A stretch of 64,000 nucleotides of DNA from Stenotrophomonas maltophilia (GTDB lineage Bacteria > Pseudomonadota > Gammaproteobacteria > Xanthomonadales > Xanthomonadaceae). How positions within the stretch are numbered: the first letter of the stretch is position 1; each line of letters starts with the position of its first letter. A program made the position numbers and the translations under genes. Location of the stretch: contig DEVL01000004.1 in NCBI GenBank assembly GCA_002363385.1, positions 298,910-362,909 on the forward strand. Reading direction: 5' to 3'. The notes below the pieces were generated by a model that worked only from the letters and a program-made list of their open reading frames with translations, was not told the DNA's origin and did not search any database. Below are positions 16,637 through 26,149 of the stretch, one piece after another.

Positions 16637-16665
16637 AAAACGCCCGGGCATGCCCGGGCGTTTTT
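16637..16665. terminator. Bidirectional Rho-independent terminator
   Basis: A 20-base perfect palindrome CGCCCGGGCATGCCCGGGCG (16641-16660) is flanked by AAAA on the left and TTTTT on the right. It lies between the convergent eda and GacA-like regulator genes and would stop transcripts from both sides. Confidence 0.9.
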
Positions 16666-16687
16666 CCATCCGCCACCAGAAGGCGGG

Positions 16688-17335
16688 TTACATCGGGCGT
16701 GCCGGATCCACCAGGCCGTACTGGCTGGCCATGCGCGCCAGCGCGATGTTGTCGTTGATGCCCATCTTCTCGAACAGACGTGCCTTGTGCGTGTTGACGG
16801 TCTTCGCGCTCAGGCTCAGGCGCTTGGCGATGTCTTCCTGGCGCAGGCCCTGGGTGAGCAGCAGGGCGACTTCCAGTTCGCGCGGGGACAGGGTGTCGAA
16901 CGGCGAGTGGTTGCCTTCCACGTTCGACAGCGCCAGGTTCTGCGCAATGCTGTTGCCCAGGTAACGGCGGCCGAGTGCGGCATCGCGCACCGCGCGCAGC
17001 AGTTCCTGTGCATCGCAGGCCTTGCCGATGTAACCGGATGCGCCGGCTTCGAGCAGGCGCTTGGGCATCGGGCCGTCTTCGAGCACGGAGACGATCACCA
17101 CGCGGGTACCGTGATCGCCACGGACCACGCGCTCGGTGACTTCCATGCCGCTGACGCCCGGCAGGTGCAGGTCGCACAGCACGACGTCAGGCCGCAGGCG
17201 GCGGATATCCGGCAGCGCATCTTCGCCGCTCTCCGCCTCACCGACGACCTCGATGTCGGTCTCGTTGGAGAGGATCATCTTCATGCCCGTACGCACCAGA
17301 GCATGATCGTCCACCAGATACACTCGAATCGTCAT
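16688..17335 (-). CDS. GacA/UvrY-like LuxR-family response regulator
   Basis: The 215-residue protein has an N-terminal receiver (acidic pair D9-D10, phospho-acceptor D55 in VVLCDLHLPG, Lys in GYIGKACD) and a C-terminal LuxR helix-turn-helix (LSPRELEVALLLTQGLRQEDIAKRLSLSAKTVNTHK). Length and sequence match GacA/UvrY, which act with the sensor GacS/BarA on small regulatory RNAs and thereby CsrA/RsmA. No sensor kinase lies next to it. The 222 bases upstream (17336-17557) contain no gene I can support and presumably hold its promoter. Confidence 0.88.
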   Translation of the reverse strand: MTIRVYLVDDHALVRTGMKMILSNETDIEVVGEAESGEDALPDIRRLRPDVVLCDLHLPGVSGMEVTERVVRGDHGTRVVIVSVLEDGPMPKRLLEAGASGYIGKACDAQELLRAVRDAALGRRYLGNSIAQNLALSNVEGNHSPFDTLSPRELEVALLLTQGLRQEDIAKRLSLSAKTVNTHKARLFEKMGINDNIALARMASQYGLVDPARPM

Positions 17336-17557
17336 CCGCCAACCTCGTCAAACACTGTGAACGGGGGCAAGCCTAGCCGCGGGATGTGTCGATCACAAGG
17401 AACCGGGTTCCCCATCATCGCGTTCTGGTCCGCGCATCACAGACGTGCTGTCCTGCCCCTCCCCCTGCGCCTCTCATCCTAGCCTGTTCCAAAGGGACAG
17501 CCTATCGATGCGGCCCGCCTTCATGCCGTTTTCGGCCAGTTTACCGCCGTAATGCCC

Positions 17558-18286
17558 TCAGTGGCGGTGCCGCCACGGGTGCCGGCGGCGGAACATGACC
17601 AGGAAGCACCCTACCACCCACACCAGGGCGGCACACCAGCCAGCCAGGATGTCGGACGGGTAATGCACCCCCAGGTACATGCGCGAGACGCTCACCAGGA
17701 CCGCAAAAGTGAGTGCGGACAGCGCCACCGGCCAGCGCCAGCGGGTGTTCCAGGACAGCAGCACCAGGGTGACGGCCAAGGTCATCGAGCCCATGGCATG
17801 GCCGCTGGGGAAGCTGAAGGTGCTCTCCGGGGCGATGGACTCCCACAGGCTGGGACGATCGCGCTGGAAGAAGCGTTTGCTGCCCAGGTTCAGCAGGGCC
17901 GAGCCGGCAAAGCAGATCGCCACGAAACTGGCCTCGCGCCAGCGTTTGCGCCAGGCCAGCAGTCCCACGATCAGTACGTCGGCCGGAATCAGGAACCACT
18001 CGTAGCCCAGCTTGGAGAGCAGCACGAAGAACCGGTCCAGGCCCGGCGAATGCAAGGCGTGCAGCTTCCACAGCAGCAGGTCGTCGAAGTAGATCGCCTC
18101 CAGCTCGTGCACTTCATCGGCCAAGGCCACGAAGCCCGCCAATGGCAGCAGCACGCCGACGAACAGCAGCACGAAGCGCCAGGCGTTGCGGCCCATCCAG
18201 TGGCGGACGCCGGCGGCCGGCTCCGCTGCGGCCAGCACCGCCGGCTTATCCAACGCGTCGGACATAGGTGCGTTCGACGTACTCAT
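17558..18286 (-). CDS. PAP2-family membrane phosphatase
   Basis: The 242-residue product has about six hydrophobic helices and all three PAP2 motifs: KRFFQRDRP, FPSGHAMGS and SRMYLGVHYPSD, with catalytic His in the second and third. Family members dephosphorylate undecaprenyl pyrophosphate or phosphatidic-acid-type lipids at the outer face of the inner membrane; the substrate here is not determined. The start at 18286 overlaps the ispG end by 41 bases; a second ATG at 18265 (MSDALDK) is equally credible, and neither has a strong Shine-Dalgarno. Confidence 0.88.
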   Translation of the reverse strand: MSTSNAPMSDALDKPAVLAAAEPAAGVRHWMGRNAWRFVLLFVGVLLPLAGFVALADEVHELEAIYFDDLLLWKLHALHSPGLDRFFVLLSKLGYEWFLIPADVLIVGLLAWRKRWREASFVAICFAGSALLNLGSKRFFQRDRPSLWESIAPESTFSFPSGHAMGSMTLAVTLVLLSWNTRWRWPVALSALTFAVLVSVSRMYLGVHYPSDILAGWCAALVWVVGCFLVMFRRRHPWRHRH

Positions 18287-19511
18287 CGATCAGCGTGACG
18301 AAGTCCTGGGCGATGTTCTCGCCACGCAGGGTGACCGTCTTTTCGCCATCCACGAACACCGGCGCGGCCGGCGTTTCACCGTTGCCCGGCAGCGAGATGC
18401 CGATGTTGGCGTGGCGCGATTCGCCCGGCCCGTTGACGATGCAGCCCATGACCGCCAGGGTCATGTTCTCCGCACCCGGGTGGCTCACCTTCCAGACCGG
18501 CATTTTCTCGCGCACGTGGTTCTGCACGACCTTGGCCAGCTCCTGGAAGAACTCCGAGGTGGTCCGGCCGCAGCCGGGGCAGGCCGTGACCAGCGGCGTG
18601 AAGGCCCGCTGCCCGGTGGTCTGCAACAGCTCCTGGGCAACGATCACTTCGGCCGTGCGCGACTGACCCGGTTCGGGCGTCAGCGAGATACGGATGGTGT
18701 CGCCGATGCCTTCCTGAAGCAGTACGGCCAGCGCCGCCGAAGAGGCGACGATGCCCTTGCTGCCGATACCCGCTTCGGTCAGGCCCAGATGCAGCGCGAA
18801 ATCCGAGCGCTGGGCCAGATCGCGGTACACCGCGATCAGCTCCTGCACGCCGCTGACCTTGGCCGACAGCACGATGCGATCGCGCGGCAGGCCCAGCTCC
18901 ACGGCGGTCTGAGCCGAATCCAGGGCCGAGCGGATCAGCGCTTCACGCAGCACCCGGCCAGCATCCCAGGGCTGCGCGCGCTGGCTGTTCTCGTCCATCA
19001 GGCGCGCGGCCAGGGATTGATCCAGCGAGCCCCAGTTGGCGCCGATGCGGACCGGCTTGTTGTAGCGGATCGCAAACTCGATCAGCTGCGCGAACTGGGT
19101 GTCCTTCTTCTTGCCGAAGCCCACGTTGCCCGGATTGATCCGGTACTTGGCCAGCGCCTCGGCGCAGGCCGGCTCCTGGGTCAGCAGCTGATGGCCGTTG
19201 TAATGGAAGTCGCCGATCAGGGGGACATTGATCCCCATCATCTGCAGCTTCTCCACGATCCGCGGAATGGCAGCGGCCGACTCGGGATTGTTGACGGTCA
19301 ACCGCACCATCTCCGAGCCCGCACGCCACAGTTCGGCCACCTGCTTCACGCTGGAGGCGACATCGGCGGTGTCGGTGTTGGTCATGGACTGCACCACCAC
19401 GGGATGGCCCCCACCCACGACCACGCCGCCGATACGGACGGGCTGGGTCTGGCGGCGGGCCCACACGGCGGAGTCGGCGGGTTGGGTCGGTCGGGTCACG
19501 GCGTCATGCAT
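18246..19511 (-). CDS. ispG: 4-hydroxy-3-methylbut-2-en-1-yl diphosphate synthase
   Basis: IspG is the sixth enzyme of the MEP isoprenoid pathway, a 4Fe-4S reductase. The 421-residue protein has VVVQSMTNTDTADV near the N-terminus and the C-terminal cluster cysteines in TACPGCGRTT and GCIVNGPGES. It is longer than the Escherichia coli enzyme (about 370), as in Xanthomonadaceae generally. On the minus strand a TAAAAT box (19523-19517) lies only about six bases before the ATG, with no good -35, so a very short leader is possible. It is divergent from regB. Confidence 0.95.
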   Translation of the reverse strand: MHDAVTRPTQPADSAVWARRQTQPVRIGGVVVGGGHPVVVQSMTNTDTADVASSVKQVAELWRAGSEMVRLTVNNPESAAAIPRIVEKLQMMGINVPLIGDFHYNGHQLLTQEPACAEALAKYRINPGNVGFGKKKDTQFAQLIEFAIRYNKPVRIGANWGSLDQSLAARLMDENSQRAQPWDAGRVLREALIRSALDSAQTAVELGLPRDRIVLSAKVSGVQELIAVYRDLAQRSDFALHLGLTEAGIGSKGIVASSAALAVLLQEGIGDTIRISLTPEPGQSRTAEVIVAQELLQTTGQRAFTPLVTACPGCGRTTSEFFQELAKVVQNHVREKMPVWKVSHPGAENMTLAVMGCIVNGPGESRHANIGISLPGNGETPAAPVFVDGEKTVTLRGENIAQDFVTLIDEYVERTYVRRVG

Positions 19512-19655
19512 CGGCCTATTTTAGCGCGCCCAGCGCACGGGTAGGTGCCCGCTGTTGCTTGGTACTCATGTTCCGTACCACCTGCGCCCCGCGCGCGCCC
19601 GATGCGGCCGATTGTCGCAGGCAGGTCCGGTCCGGAGCGCATACGATGTGCGGAC

Positions 19656-20882
19656 ATGACCGGTACCGACGCCCCCTTTCTCCGCACCCTGTGCAGCCTG
19701 CGCTGGCTGGCCGTGGCTGGCCAGGCCGCCACTATCCTGGTCGCCACCTGGGTGCTGGGCCTGGAGTTGCCGCAGCTGCCGCTCTGGGCCGGCGTCGCCG
19801 CGCTGACCCTGTTCAACCTGTACGCGCAGCTGCGCGTGCAGGATCCGGATACCGCACCGGTCACCGCCTTCGGCCACATCCTGGTGGATGTCACCGTGCT
19901 GACCTGGATGGTGGGCTGGAGCGGCGGCATCGCCAATCCCTTCGGCTCGCTGTTCCTGATCCTGATCGCACTGGCCGCGCTTGCCCTGCCGCTGCGCTGG
20001 ACCCTGGCCGTCGCCGCAGCCTGCCTGATCGGCTATGCGGTGAGCGGAGTGTTCGGCCTGCCGCTGCCGAGCGGCTATTTCACCGGTGCGCAGATGCAGC
20101 AGTGGGGCGTGGTCTGCAACTTCCTGCTGTCGGCCACGGTGGTGCTGGTGTTCGCGACCCGGCTTGCCATCGCCCTGCGCCACCGCGAACACGAGCTGGC
20201 GATGCTGCGCGAGCGCTTCGTCCGCAACGAGGGCATCGTGGCGCTGGCGACCCACGCCGCCTCGGTGGCGCATGAACTCAATACCCCGCTGGCGACCATG
20301 ACCCTGCTCGCCGACGATATCGCCGACCAGACCGAGAGCAGCGAGGTCCGCGATGACGTGGAAACCCTGCGCGAGCTGCTGGTGCAGTGCCGGGAGCGCG
20401 TGCTTGCTCTCGCCCGCCCGGCCGCCGGCGATGCCCCGGGCCGCGACGCGGTGACCCTGCCGCAGGTGCTGGAACAGTGGCGACTGGTGCGTCCGACCAT
20501 CGCGCTGAAGCGCAATGAGGACGCCCCGCTGACCCTGCCGCTGGACCCGGGTATCGGGCACCTGCTGATGGTGCTGCTCAACAATGCCGCCGACGCCGGC
20601 GAGAAAGCCGATCGCCCGCAGGTGGATCTGTCGCTGCGCATCGAAGGCGATGACCTGATCGGGGAAGTCCGCGATTACGGTCATGGCTTCGACGCGCGCC
20701 AGGCGGTCCTGCCCGGCACCTTGTTCAACAGCGGCAAGACCGACGGCATGGGCGTCGGCCTGGCCCTGTCCCACGCCACCATCGAACGCCTGGACGGCGA
20801 GCTGTGGATGCGCCCGGCCAATGGCGCCGGCACGCGCGTCGGCTTCCGCCTGCCCTTGTCCCCACGGGAGACTTCCGCATGA
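19656..20882 (+). CDS. regB: RegB/PrrB-family redox sensor histidine kinase
   Basis: The 408-residue kinase has six N-terminal hydrophobic helices, followed by an H-box with phospho-accepting His206 (ASVAHELNTPLATM) and an ATPase domain (LLNNAADAGEKA, GMGVGLALSH). It carries the RegB hallmark GGxxNPF as G90-G-I-A-N-P-F96, the quinone-sensing segment, and a cysteine, C245 in LLVQCRERV, that aligns by position with the redox-active cytosolic Cys of RegB. ATG 19656 starts just before the first helix; an earlier in-frame ATG at 19602 adds no recognisable sequence. Its stop overlaps regA by four bases. Confidence 0.9.
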   Translation: MTGTDAPFLRTLCSLRWLAVAGQAATILVATWVLGLELPQLPLWAGVAALTLFNLYAQLRVQDPDTAPVTAFGHILVDVTVLTWMVGWSGGIANPFGSLFLILIALAALALPLRWTLAVAAACLIGYAVSGVFGLPLPSGYFTGAQMQQWGVVCNFLLSATVVLVFATRLAIALRHREHELAMLRERFVRNEGIVALATHAASVAHELNTPLATMTLLADDIADQTESSEVRDDVETLRELLVQCRERVLALARPAAGDAPGRDAVTLPQVLEQWRLVRPTIALKRNEDAPLTLPLDPGIGHLLMVLLNNAADAGEKADRPQVDLSLRIEGDDLIGEVRDYGHGFDARQAVLPGTLFNSGKTDGMGVGLALSHATIERLDGELWMRPANGAGTRVGFRLPLSPRETSA

Positions 20883-21463
20883 CCGCTTTCATCCCCGCGC
20901 CCGGCCAGGCCAGCCATGGCCTGCTGGTCGATGACGACGAACTGTACCTGCGCACGCTGCAGCGCAGCCTGGCCCGCAAAGGGTTGGAAACCGTCACCGC
21001 CAGCGACACCGCCTCGGCCCTGTTGCTGGCCCGGCAGCAGCCGCCGGCCTACGCGCTGATCGACCTCAAGCTCGGTACGGAATCCGGCCTTGCACTGATC
21101 CAGCCGCTGCGCGCCCTGCGCGAAGACATGCGAATCCTGCTGGTGACCGGCTATGCCAGCATCGCCACCGCGGTGGAAGCGATCAAGCTTGGCGCCGATG
21201 ACTACCTGCCCAAGCCGGCCACGGTGCCGATGATCCTGCGCGCGCTCGGCGAGGAAGACGATGGCCCGGCCGATGATGGTGACATGGAGCCACCGGATGC
21301 GATGACTCCGATCAGCAGGCTGCAGTGGGAACACATCCAGCAGGCGATGCATGAGACCGGCGGCAACGTGTCCGCCGCGGCGCGGCTGCTCGGCATGCAC
21401 CGCCGCTCGCTGCAGCGCAAGCTGGCCAAGCGGCCCAGCCCGGAGCGTGATCCAAGCCGGTGA
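20879..21463 (+). CDS. regA: RegA/PrrA/ActR-family response regulator
   Basis: The 194-residue regulator has a receiver domain (D18-D20, phospho-acceptor D62 in LIDLKLGTESG, Lys in YLPKPA), a linker, and a C-terminal Fis-type helix-turn-helix (GGNVSAAARLLGMHRRSLQRKL). This matches the RegA family, partners of RegB that adjust respiration and other redox-sensitive genes to oxygen. The ATG overlaps the regB stop. A terminator follows. Confidence 0.93.
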   Translation: MTAFIPAPGQASHGLLVDDDELYLRTLQRSLARKGLETVTASDTASALLLARQQPPAYALIDLKLGTESGLALIQPLRALREDMRILLVTGYASIATAVEAIKLGADDYLPKPATVPMILRALGEEDDGPADDGDMEPPDAMTPISRLQWEHIQQAMHETGGNVSAAARLLGMHRRSLQRKLAKRPSPERDPSR

Positions 21464-21495
21464 AGCATCATTCGCACCACGCGGCATGAGACAGG

Positions 21496-21521
21496 AACGG
21501 CGACCCGAAGGTCGCCGTTTT
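21496..21521. terminator. Bidirectional Rho-independent terminator
   Basis: A 10-base stem (AACGGCGACC / GGTCGCCGTT) closes a CGAA tetraloop and is followed by TTTTCGTTT. It lies between the convergent regA and SSS symporter genes. Confidence 0.85.
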
Positions 21522-21547
21522 CGTTTGCCACAGGTGGGTGACCGCGG

Positions 21548-23128
21548 TTACCAGAACACCGTGTACAACGCGATCAGAATCGCGATCACCGCCGCACCGC
21601 CGATGTTGAAACTCATCGGCGTGGCGTAGCGCACGTCATCGGTACGGATCAGATCCTGCCCGGTACGCGCCGGCTTCCACAGCGAGATCAGCACGGCCAG
21701 CACCAGCGCCAGCAGGAACACCAGGCCGACACGGTCGATGAAGGGCAGCGACGGCCATGCCAGTTTCAGCACGATCGACAAGGCGAACGAGCCAATCGCC
21801 GCCGCCAGTGCACCGGCTTCGCTGGCCTTCTTCCAGAACAGGCCGAGCAGGAAGATCACGGTGATGCCCGGGGTGAAGAAGCCGGTGAATTCCTGGATGT
21901 ACTGGAAGCCCTGGTCGAAGCTGCCCAGCAAGGGACGCGCCGTGGCGATCGCCACCAGCACCGCCACCGTCGCCGCGATGCGGCCCACGCGCACCAGCGT
22001 GGTCTGACTGCTCTGCGGACGCGCCTTGGCGTAGAAATCCAGGGTGAAAATGGTCGCCACCGAATTGATCTTCGACGCCAGCGACGCCACGATCGCGGCC
22101 ACCAGCGCGGCGAAGACGAGGCCGAGGATGCCGCTGGGCAGCAGGCTCATCATGGCCGGGTAGGCACGGTCCGGCTTGCCCAGATCCGGCGCCAGCACCA
22201 CCGCCGCGATGCCCGGCACCACGACCACCAGCGGCACCAGCAGTTTCAGGAAGGCCGCGAACAGCACGCCCTTCTGCGCTTCGCCGATGTCCTTGGCCGC
22301 CAGCGCGCGCTGGATGATGTACTGGTTGAAGCCCCAGTAGCTCAGATTCATGATCCACAGCCCGCCGATCAGCACGCTCAGGCCCGGCAGGTCTTTGTAG
22401 AACGGGTTGTCCGGGTGCAGGATCATCTGGAAGTGCTCCGGATGCTGATCCCACAGTTTCTGGAAGCCCCCGGGAATGCCAGCGTCGCCTCCCACCGCGT
22501 TGAGGGTGAGCGCGGTCACCAGCAGGCCGCCCAGGATCAGCAGCGAGACCTGCACGATGTCGGTCAGCGCCACGGCCTTCAGCCCGCCGTAAAGCTGGTA
22601 GAGCAGCGCGAACACGCCGATCAGCACCAGCGCCAGCATCTGGTCCATGCCGGTGACCTCGGTCACCGCGATCGAGCCCAGCCACAGGATCGAGGTCAGG
22701 TTGACGAAGACGTACAGCCCCAGCCAGAACACCGCCATCAGCGTGCGGATCCGGTTGCCGTACCGCTGCTGCAGGAACTGCGGCATCGTGTAGATGCCGT
22801 TGCGCAGGAAGATCGGCAGGAAGTACTTGCCGACGATCAGCAGGGTAAGCGCGGCCATCCATTCGTAGGAGGCAATGGCCAGGCCGATCGCATAGCCGGA
22901 GCCGGACATGCCGATGATCTGCTCGGCCGAGATGTTGGCCGCGATCAGTGAGGCACCGATGGCCCACCACGGCAGCGAACGCCCGGCCAGGAAATAGTCT
23001 TCGGCACTCTTGCTGTGCCCGGCCTTCTCGCGCGAAACCCATTGCGCCAGCACGAAGATGCCGGCCAGGTACACCAGCACGATTGCCACATCGAGTGTTG
23101 CCAATCCCACGTCATGCTCCTTATGCAA
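21548..23128 (-). CDS. Sodium/sugar symporter, SSS family (SglT-like)
   Basis: The 526-residue membrane protein has about 13-14 helices and the SSS features EDYFLAGRSLPWWAIGASLIAANISAEQIIGMSG near the N-terminus and WGFNQYIIQRALAA in the middle. These are typical of sodium/glucose and sodium/galactose symporters (vSGLT relatives). Transport of free glucose would feed glk; galactose is also possible. It lies 80 bases downstream of the GH3 glucosidase gene on the same strand, so hydrolysis and uptake may be co-expressed. Confidence 0.88.
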   Translation of the reverse strand: MHKEHDVGLATLDVAIVLVYLAGIFVLAQWVSREKAGHSKSAEDYFLAGRSLPWWAIGASLIAANISAEQIIGMSGSGYAIGLAIASYEWMAALTLLIVGKYFLPIFLRNGIYTMPQFLQQRYGNRIRTLMAVFWLGLYVFVNLTSILWLGSIAVTEVTGMDQMLALVLIGVFALLYQLYGGLKAVALTDIVQVSLLILGGLLVTALTLNAVGGDAGIPGGFQKLWDQHPEHFQMILHPDNPFYKDLPGLSVLIGGLWIMNLSYWGFNQYIIQRALAAKDIGEAQKGVLFAAFLKLLVPLVVVVPGIAAVVLAPDLGKPDRAYPAMMSLLPSGILGLVFAALVAAIVASLASKINSVATIFTLDFYAKARPQSSQTTLVRVGRIAATVAVLVAIATARPLLGSFDQGFQYIQEFTGFFTPGITVIFLLGLFWKKASEAGALAAAIGSFALSIVLKLAWPSLPFIDRVGLVFLLALVLAVLISLWKPARTGQDLIRTDDVRYATPMSFNIGGAAVIAILIALYTVFW

Positions 23129-23208
23129 CAGTGCACCGTCCCGCGCGCCGGCAAACGCGGCGCGCGGTGGTGATCAGCCCCTGCCGCGTCGGCAGGGCCC
23201 GTGTGGCT

Positions 23209-25815
23209 TCATCGGGTCGCGCAGGCGACCACGGTCTTGGCGTCATTGCCGGTGCCCAGCGCGATCCGCGACACCGACAGGTCCAGCGCATTGGAAGACT
23301 CCAGCACCGGCAGGCGCTCGATCTTCGACAGGTCCGCACCGGCCGCCGCGAAGCACTTCAACGGCACGCCGATCGTCTGCCATTCGCCCTCGGCGATGCC
23401 GCCCAGCGTGGGGGCCAGATCGACCCTGCCCTCGCAGCCCTGGCCGCAGCCGATCGCCAGCCCCACCGGTCCGGCAATCGCGCCAGCGCGGCGCACGGTC
23501 AGCAGCAGCTGCACATCGCCATTGCTCTCGCGGGTGAGGTCCAGCGGACGCGTGGACAGCAGCGCCATGTTCGCCTTGCCACTGCCCGACCACTGCAGGC
23601 GACGCGCATCTTCCTGCGCCTTGTGATCGACCGCGGACACTTTCAGGCTGGCATCGCTGAGCACGGCCGGGAACGTCACCGCCGGCAGTTCCGACTGCTT
23701 GACCCCGCTCAGGCGCATCGCCAGCCCGGCGGTCGGCTTGCCCTTGTTGAAGTACACACCGGCATCGCCCTGCTCACCGGTGATGCCCGAGACCTCCGGC
23801 AACGCGGCGAGGTTGCCGTTGTCGGCATAGTGCAGGCCGAAGCCGAAGGCGAACTGCGGGTCGTAGTCTTTCTGGCCGACATTGTTTTGGTACTGCACGG
23901 CGGTGCGCGGCCAGGAGAAGCTGAGCGTGCCCTTGAAGTCGTGCTGCACACTGCCGTCTGGCTTGCGCAGCAGCACATCGGCGATGCCGGCCCCTTCCGA
24001 GCCCGGCAGCCAGGCGGCCACGAACGCGTCGGACGCATTGATCTCGCGGTTCACCCACAGGGGGCGGCCGCTGAGGAACACGGTGACGACCTTGATGCCC
24101 TCACTCTTGAGCCGTTTGATCAGCTGCAGATCGCTGTCATCGCCCGGCTTGTAGGCCAGTGTGGCGATGTCGCCCTGGAACTCGGCATACGGGTTCTCGC
24201 CGACCACCACCACCGCCACATCCGGCTTGGTGCGGTATTTGCCGTCGATCGCCAGCTCGGCGCTGCCACCGGCGGCGGTGACCTGCTGCTTGACCCCGTC
24301 CCAGATGCTGTCCGCATTCGGGTAGTCCGCACGCTTGGTGCCGGTGCCCTGCCAATTCAGGGTCCAGCCACCGGACTGCTTGCCCAGATCATCGGCACCG
24401 TCACCGGCGACCAGCACGCGCTGCTTCGGCGCCAGCGGCAGGACGCCGTCCTGGTTCTTCAGCAGCACCAGCGATTCGCGTACGGCCTGGCGCGCGATCG
24501 CGCGATGTTCGGGCGCGCCGAGCAGCTCGAATTTGCCACCGAGCGGGCGCGTGGACGGCTTGCCGGCCTGGAACAGACCCAGCCGCAGCTTGACCCGCAG
24601 GATGCGGCGCACCGCTTCATCCAGGCGTTCCATGCTGATCACACCGGACTTCACCGCTGCGACATTGCTTTCATAGATACCCTTCCAGCTGTCGGGCGCC
24701 ATCAGCATGTCCACACCGGCGTTGAACGAGGCCGGGCAGTTGTCGTTGGTGCAGCCAGCGACCTTGCCGTGGCCGTTCCAGTCGCCGACCACGAAGCCGC
24801 CGAAGTGCATGCGCGCCTTCAGGACATCGGTCAGCATCGGCTTGTGGCCGTGCATGGACACACCGTTGAAGCTGTTGAACGAGGCCATCACGGTCTGCGC
24901 ACCGGCCTGGATGGCAGGCGGGTAACCGGCCGCGTGCACATCACGCATGACCGCTTCGCTGACTTGGGTGTCGCCCTGATCCTTGCCATGCGTGGTGCCA
25001 CCGTCGCCGGCGTAATGCTTGACCGAGGCGATCACGTGGTGGCCGTCGAGGAAGCCCGGCTGGCCAGGCACACCCTGCAGGCCTTCCACCACCTTGCCGG
25101 AGAAGCTGGCCACCACCTCGGGTGATTCGGAATAGCCCTCATACGTGCGGCCCCAGCGATCGTCCTGCGGCACGGCCACGGTGGGCGCGAAGGTCCACTC
25201 CATGCCAGTGGTGCGCGTTTCCACGGCGGTGACCTGGCCGATCTGGCGCATCAGATCGGGATTGCGGGTCGCGCCCAGGCCGATGTTGTGCGGGAACAGC
25301 GTGGCACCGACGATGTTGCTCTGGCCGTGCACCGCATCGATGCCGAAGATGATCGGGATGCCGGGGCCGCCGCTGGCCGGATCCATCGAGGCCGCGTAGT
25401 AGGCATCGGCCAGCGCGAGCCACGCCGAAGGCGGCGCATCGTACTTGCCACCCGGATCGGAATTGCCACCGGCCAGCACCGAGCCGATGTGATACCGACG
25501 CACGTCATCGGGGGTCATGCTGGCGATATCGCCCTGCACTGTCTGCCCGACTTTCTGCTCCACGCTCATGCCGGCCATCAGCGCATCGATGCGCTTCTCC
25601 AGCGCCGGGTCGTCGGCCAGCGGCCAGGTCAGTTCCGGCCAATCCTGCGGGTGGATCGCGTTGGCATCGGCCTTGTCGGCCGGCGCCGGTGCCTGCGCGG
25701 TCGTGGCAGGTGTCGTACCGCCGCAGCCGGCCAGCAGCAACACCGTGGCCGTGGTGGCCAGCGCAAGGACGTGGCGGATCGACCGCCGGTTGGAACGAAG
25801 CGAAAGCGACGGCAT
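23209..25815 (-). CDS. GH3 exo-beta-glucosidase lipoprotein
   Basis: The 868-residue protein has a type II signal with lipobox LLAGC, so it is likely anchored in an envelope membrane. It follows the GH3 two-domain plan: a barrel with GIDAVHGQSNIVGATLFPHNIGLGA (split by motif), VIASVKHYAGDGGTTHGKDQGD and the nucleophile Asp in GFVVGDWNGHGKVAGC, then an alpha/beta sandwich and a long C-terminal extension. It resembles exo-1,4-beta-glucosidases of Xanthomonadaceae and would release glucose from cello- or gluco-oligosaccharides. ATG 25815 has a strong GGGAGG Shine-Dalgarno. Confidence 0.92.
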   Translation of the reverse strand: MPSLSLRSNRRSIRHVLALATTATVLLLAGCGGTTPATTAQAPAPADKADANAIHPQDWPELTWPLADDPALEKRIDALMAGMSVEQKVGQTVQGDIASMTPDDVRRYHIGSVLAGGNSDPGGKYDAPPSAWLALADAYYAASMDPASGGPGIPIIFGIDAVHGQSNIVGATLFPHNIGLGATRNPDLMRQIGQVTAVETRTTGMEWTFAPTVAVPQDDRWGRTYEGYSESPEVVASFSGKVVEGLQGVPGQPGFLDGHHVIASVKHYAGDGGTTHGKDQGDTQVSEAVMRDVHAAGYPPAIQAGAQTVMASFNSFNGVSMHGHKPMLTDVLKARMHFGGFVVGDWNGHGKVAGCTNDNCPASFNAGVDMLMAPDSWKGIYESNVAAVKSGVISMERLDEAVRRILRVKLRLGLFQAGKPSTRPLGGKFELLGAPEHRAIARQAVRESLVLLKNQDGVLPLAPKQRVLVAGDGADDLGKQSGGWTLNWQGTGTKRADYPNADSIWDGVKQQVTAAGGSAELAIDGKYRTKPDVAVVVVGENPYAEFQGDIATLAYKPGDDSDLQLIKRLKSEGIKVVTVFLSGRPLWVNREINASDAFVAAWLPGSEGAGIADVLLRKPDGSVQHDFKGTLSFSWPRTAVQYQNNVGQKDYDPQFAFGFGLHYADNGNLAALPEVSGITGEQGDAGVYFNKGKPTAGLAMRLSGVKQSELPAVTFPAVLSDASLKVSAVDHKAQEDARRLQWSGSGKANMALLSTRPLDLTRESNGDVQLLLTVRRAGAIAGPVGLAIGCGQGCEGRVDLAPTLGGIAEGEWQTIGVPLKCFAAAGADLSKIERLPVLESSNALDLSVSRIALGTGNDAKTVVACATR

Positions 25816-26149
25816 GTACCCTCCCAGGTATTGCACAGGCAGCAGACGGATGACGCGACTCCCCGCGCCATGACGGCCTACCTTTGGCGTTGCGCGCCAC
25901 GCTGTCAATCCACCGCGCGGCTATGCCGTCGGCGCAGGCTGGTATGGGATTGGGCTATAGCCAAACTGCTGGCCCACCCTGCAATCACGGCGGTTTACGG
26001 CATACCTGGGCCGAGTGGCGCGGCGATCCGTGTTGCATCGCAGTATCCCGGGCCGCGCGCACTGCGCAGAACGCGATGCGGCCCGGACCCCACAACGCAG
26101 AACCGCCGGACAGGCCGGCGGTTCGTGATGGCACAGCATGCGCCGATGC
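25816..26149. other. 334-base intergenic region between pgi and the GH3 gene
   Basis: No gene is supported here. On the minus strand a TTGACA box (25919-25914) could be the -35 of the GH3 promoter, but no convincing -10 lies 17 bases on. A G+C-rich hairpin (GAACCGCCG / CGGCGGTTC, 26099-26124) lies downstream of pgi and may be its terminator, though without a T-run. The pair is on the same strand, so the region separates two units. Confidence 0.5.
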
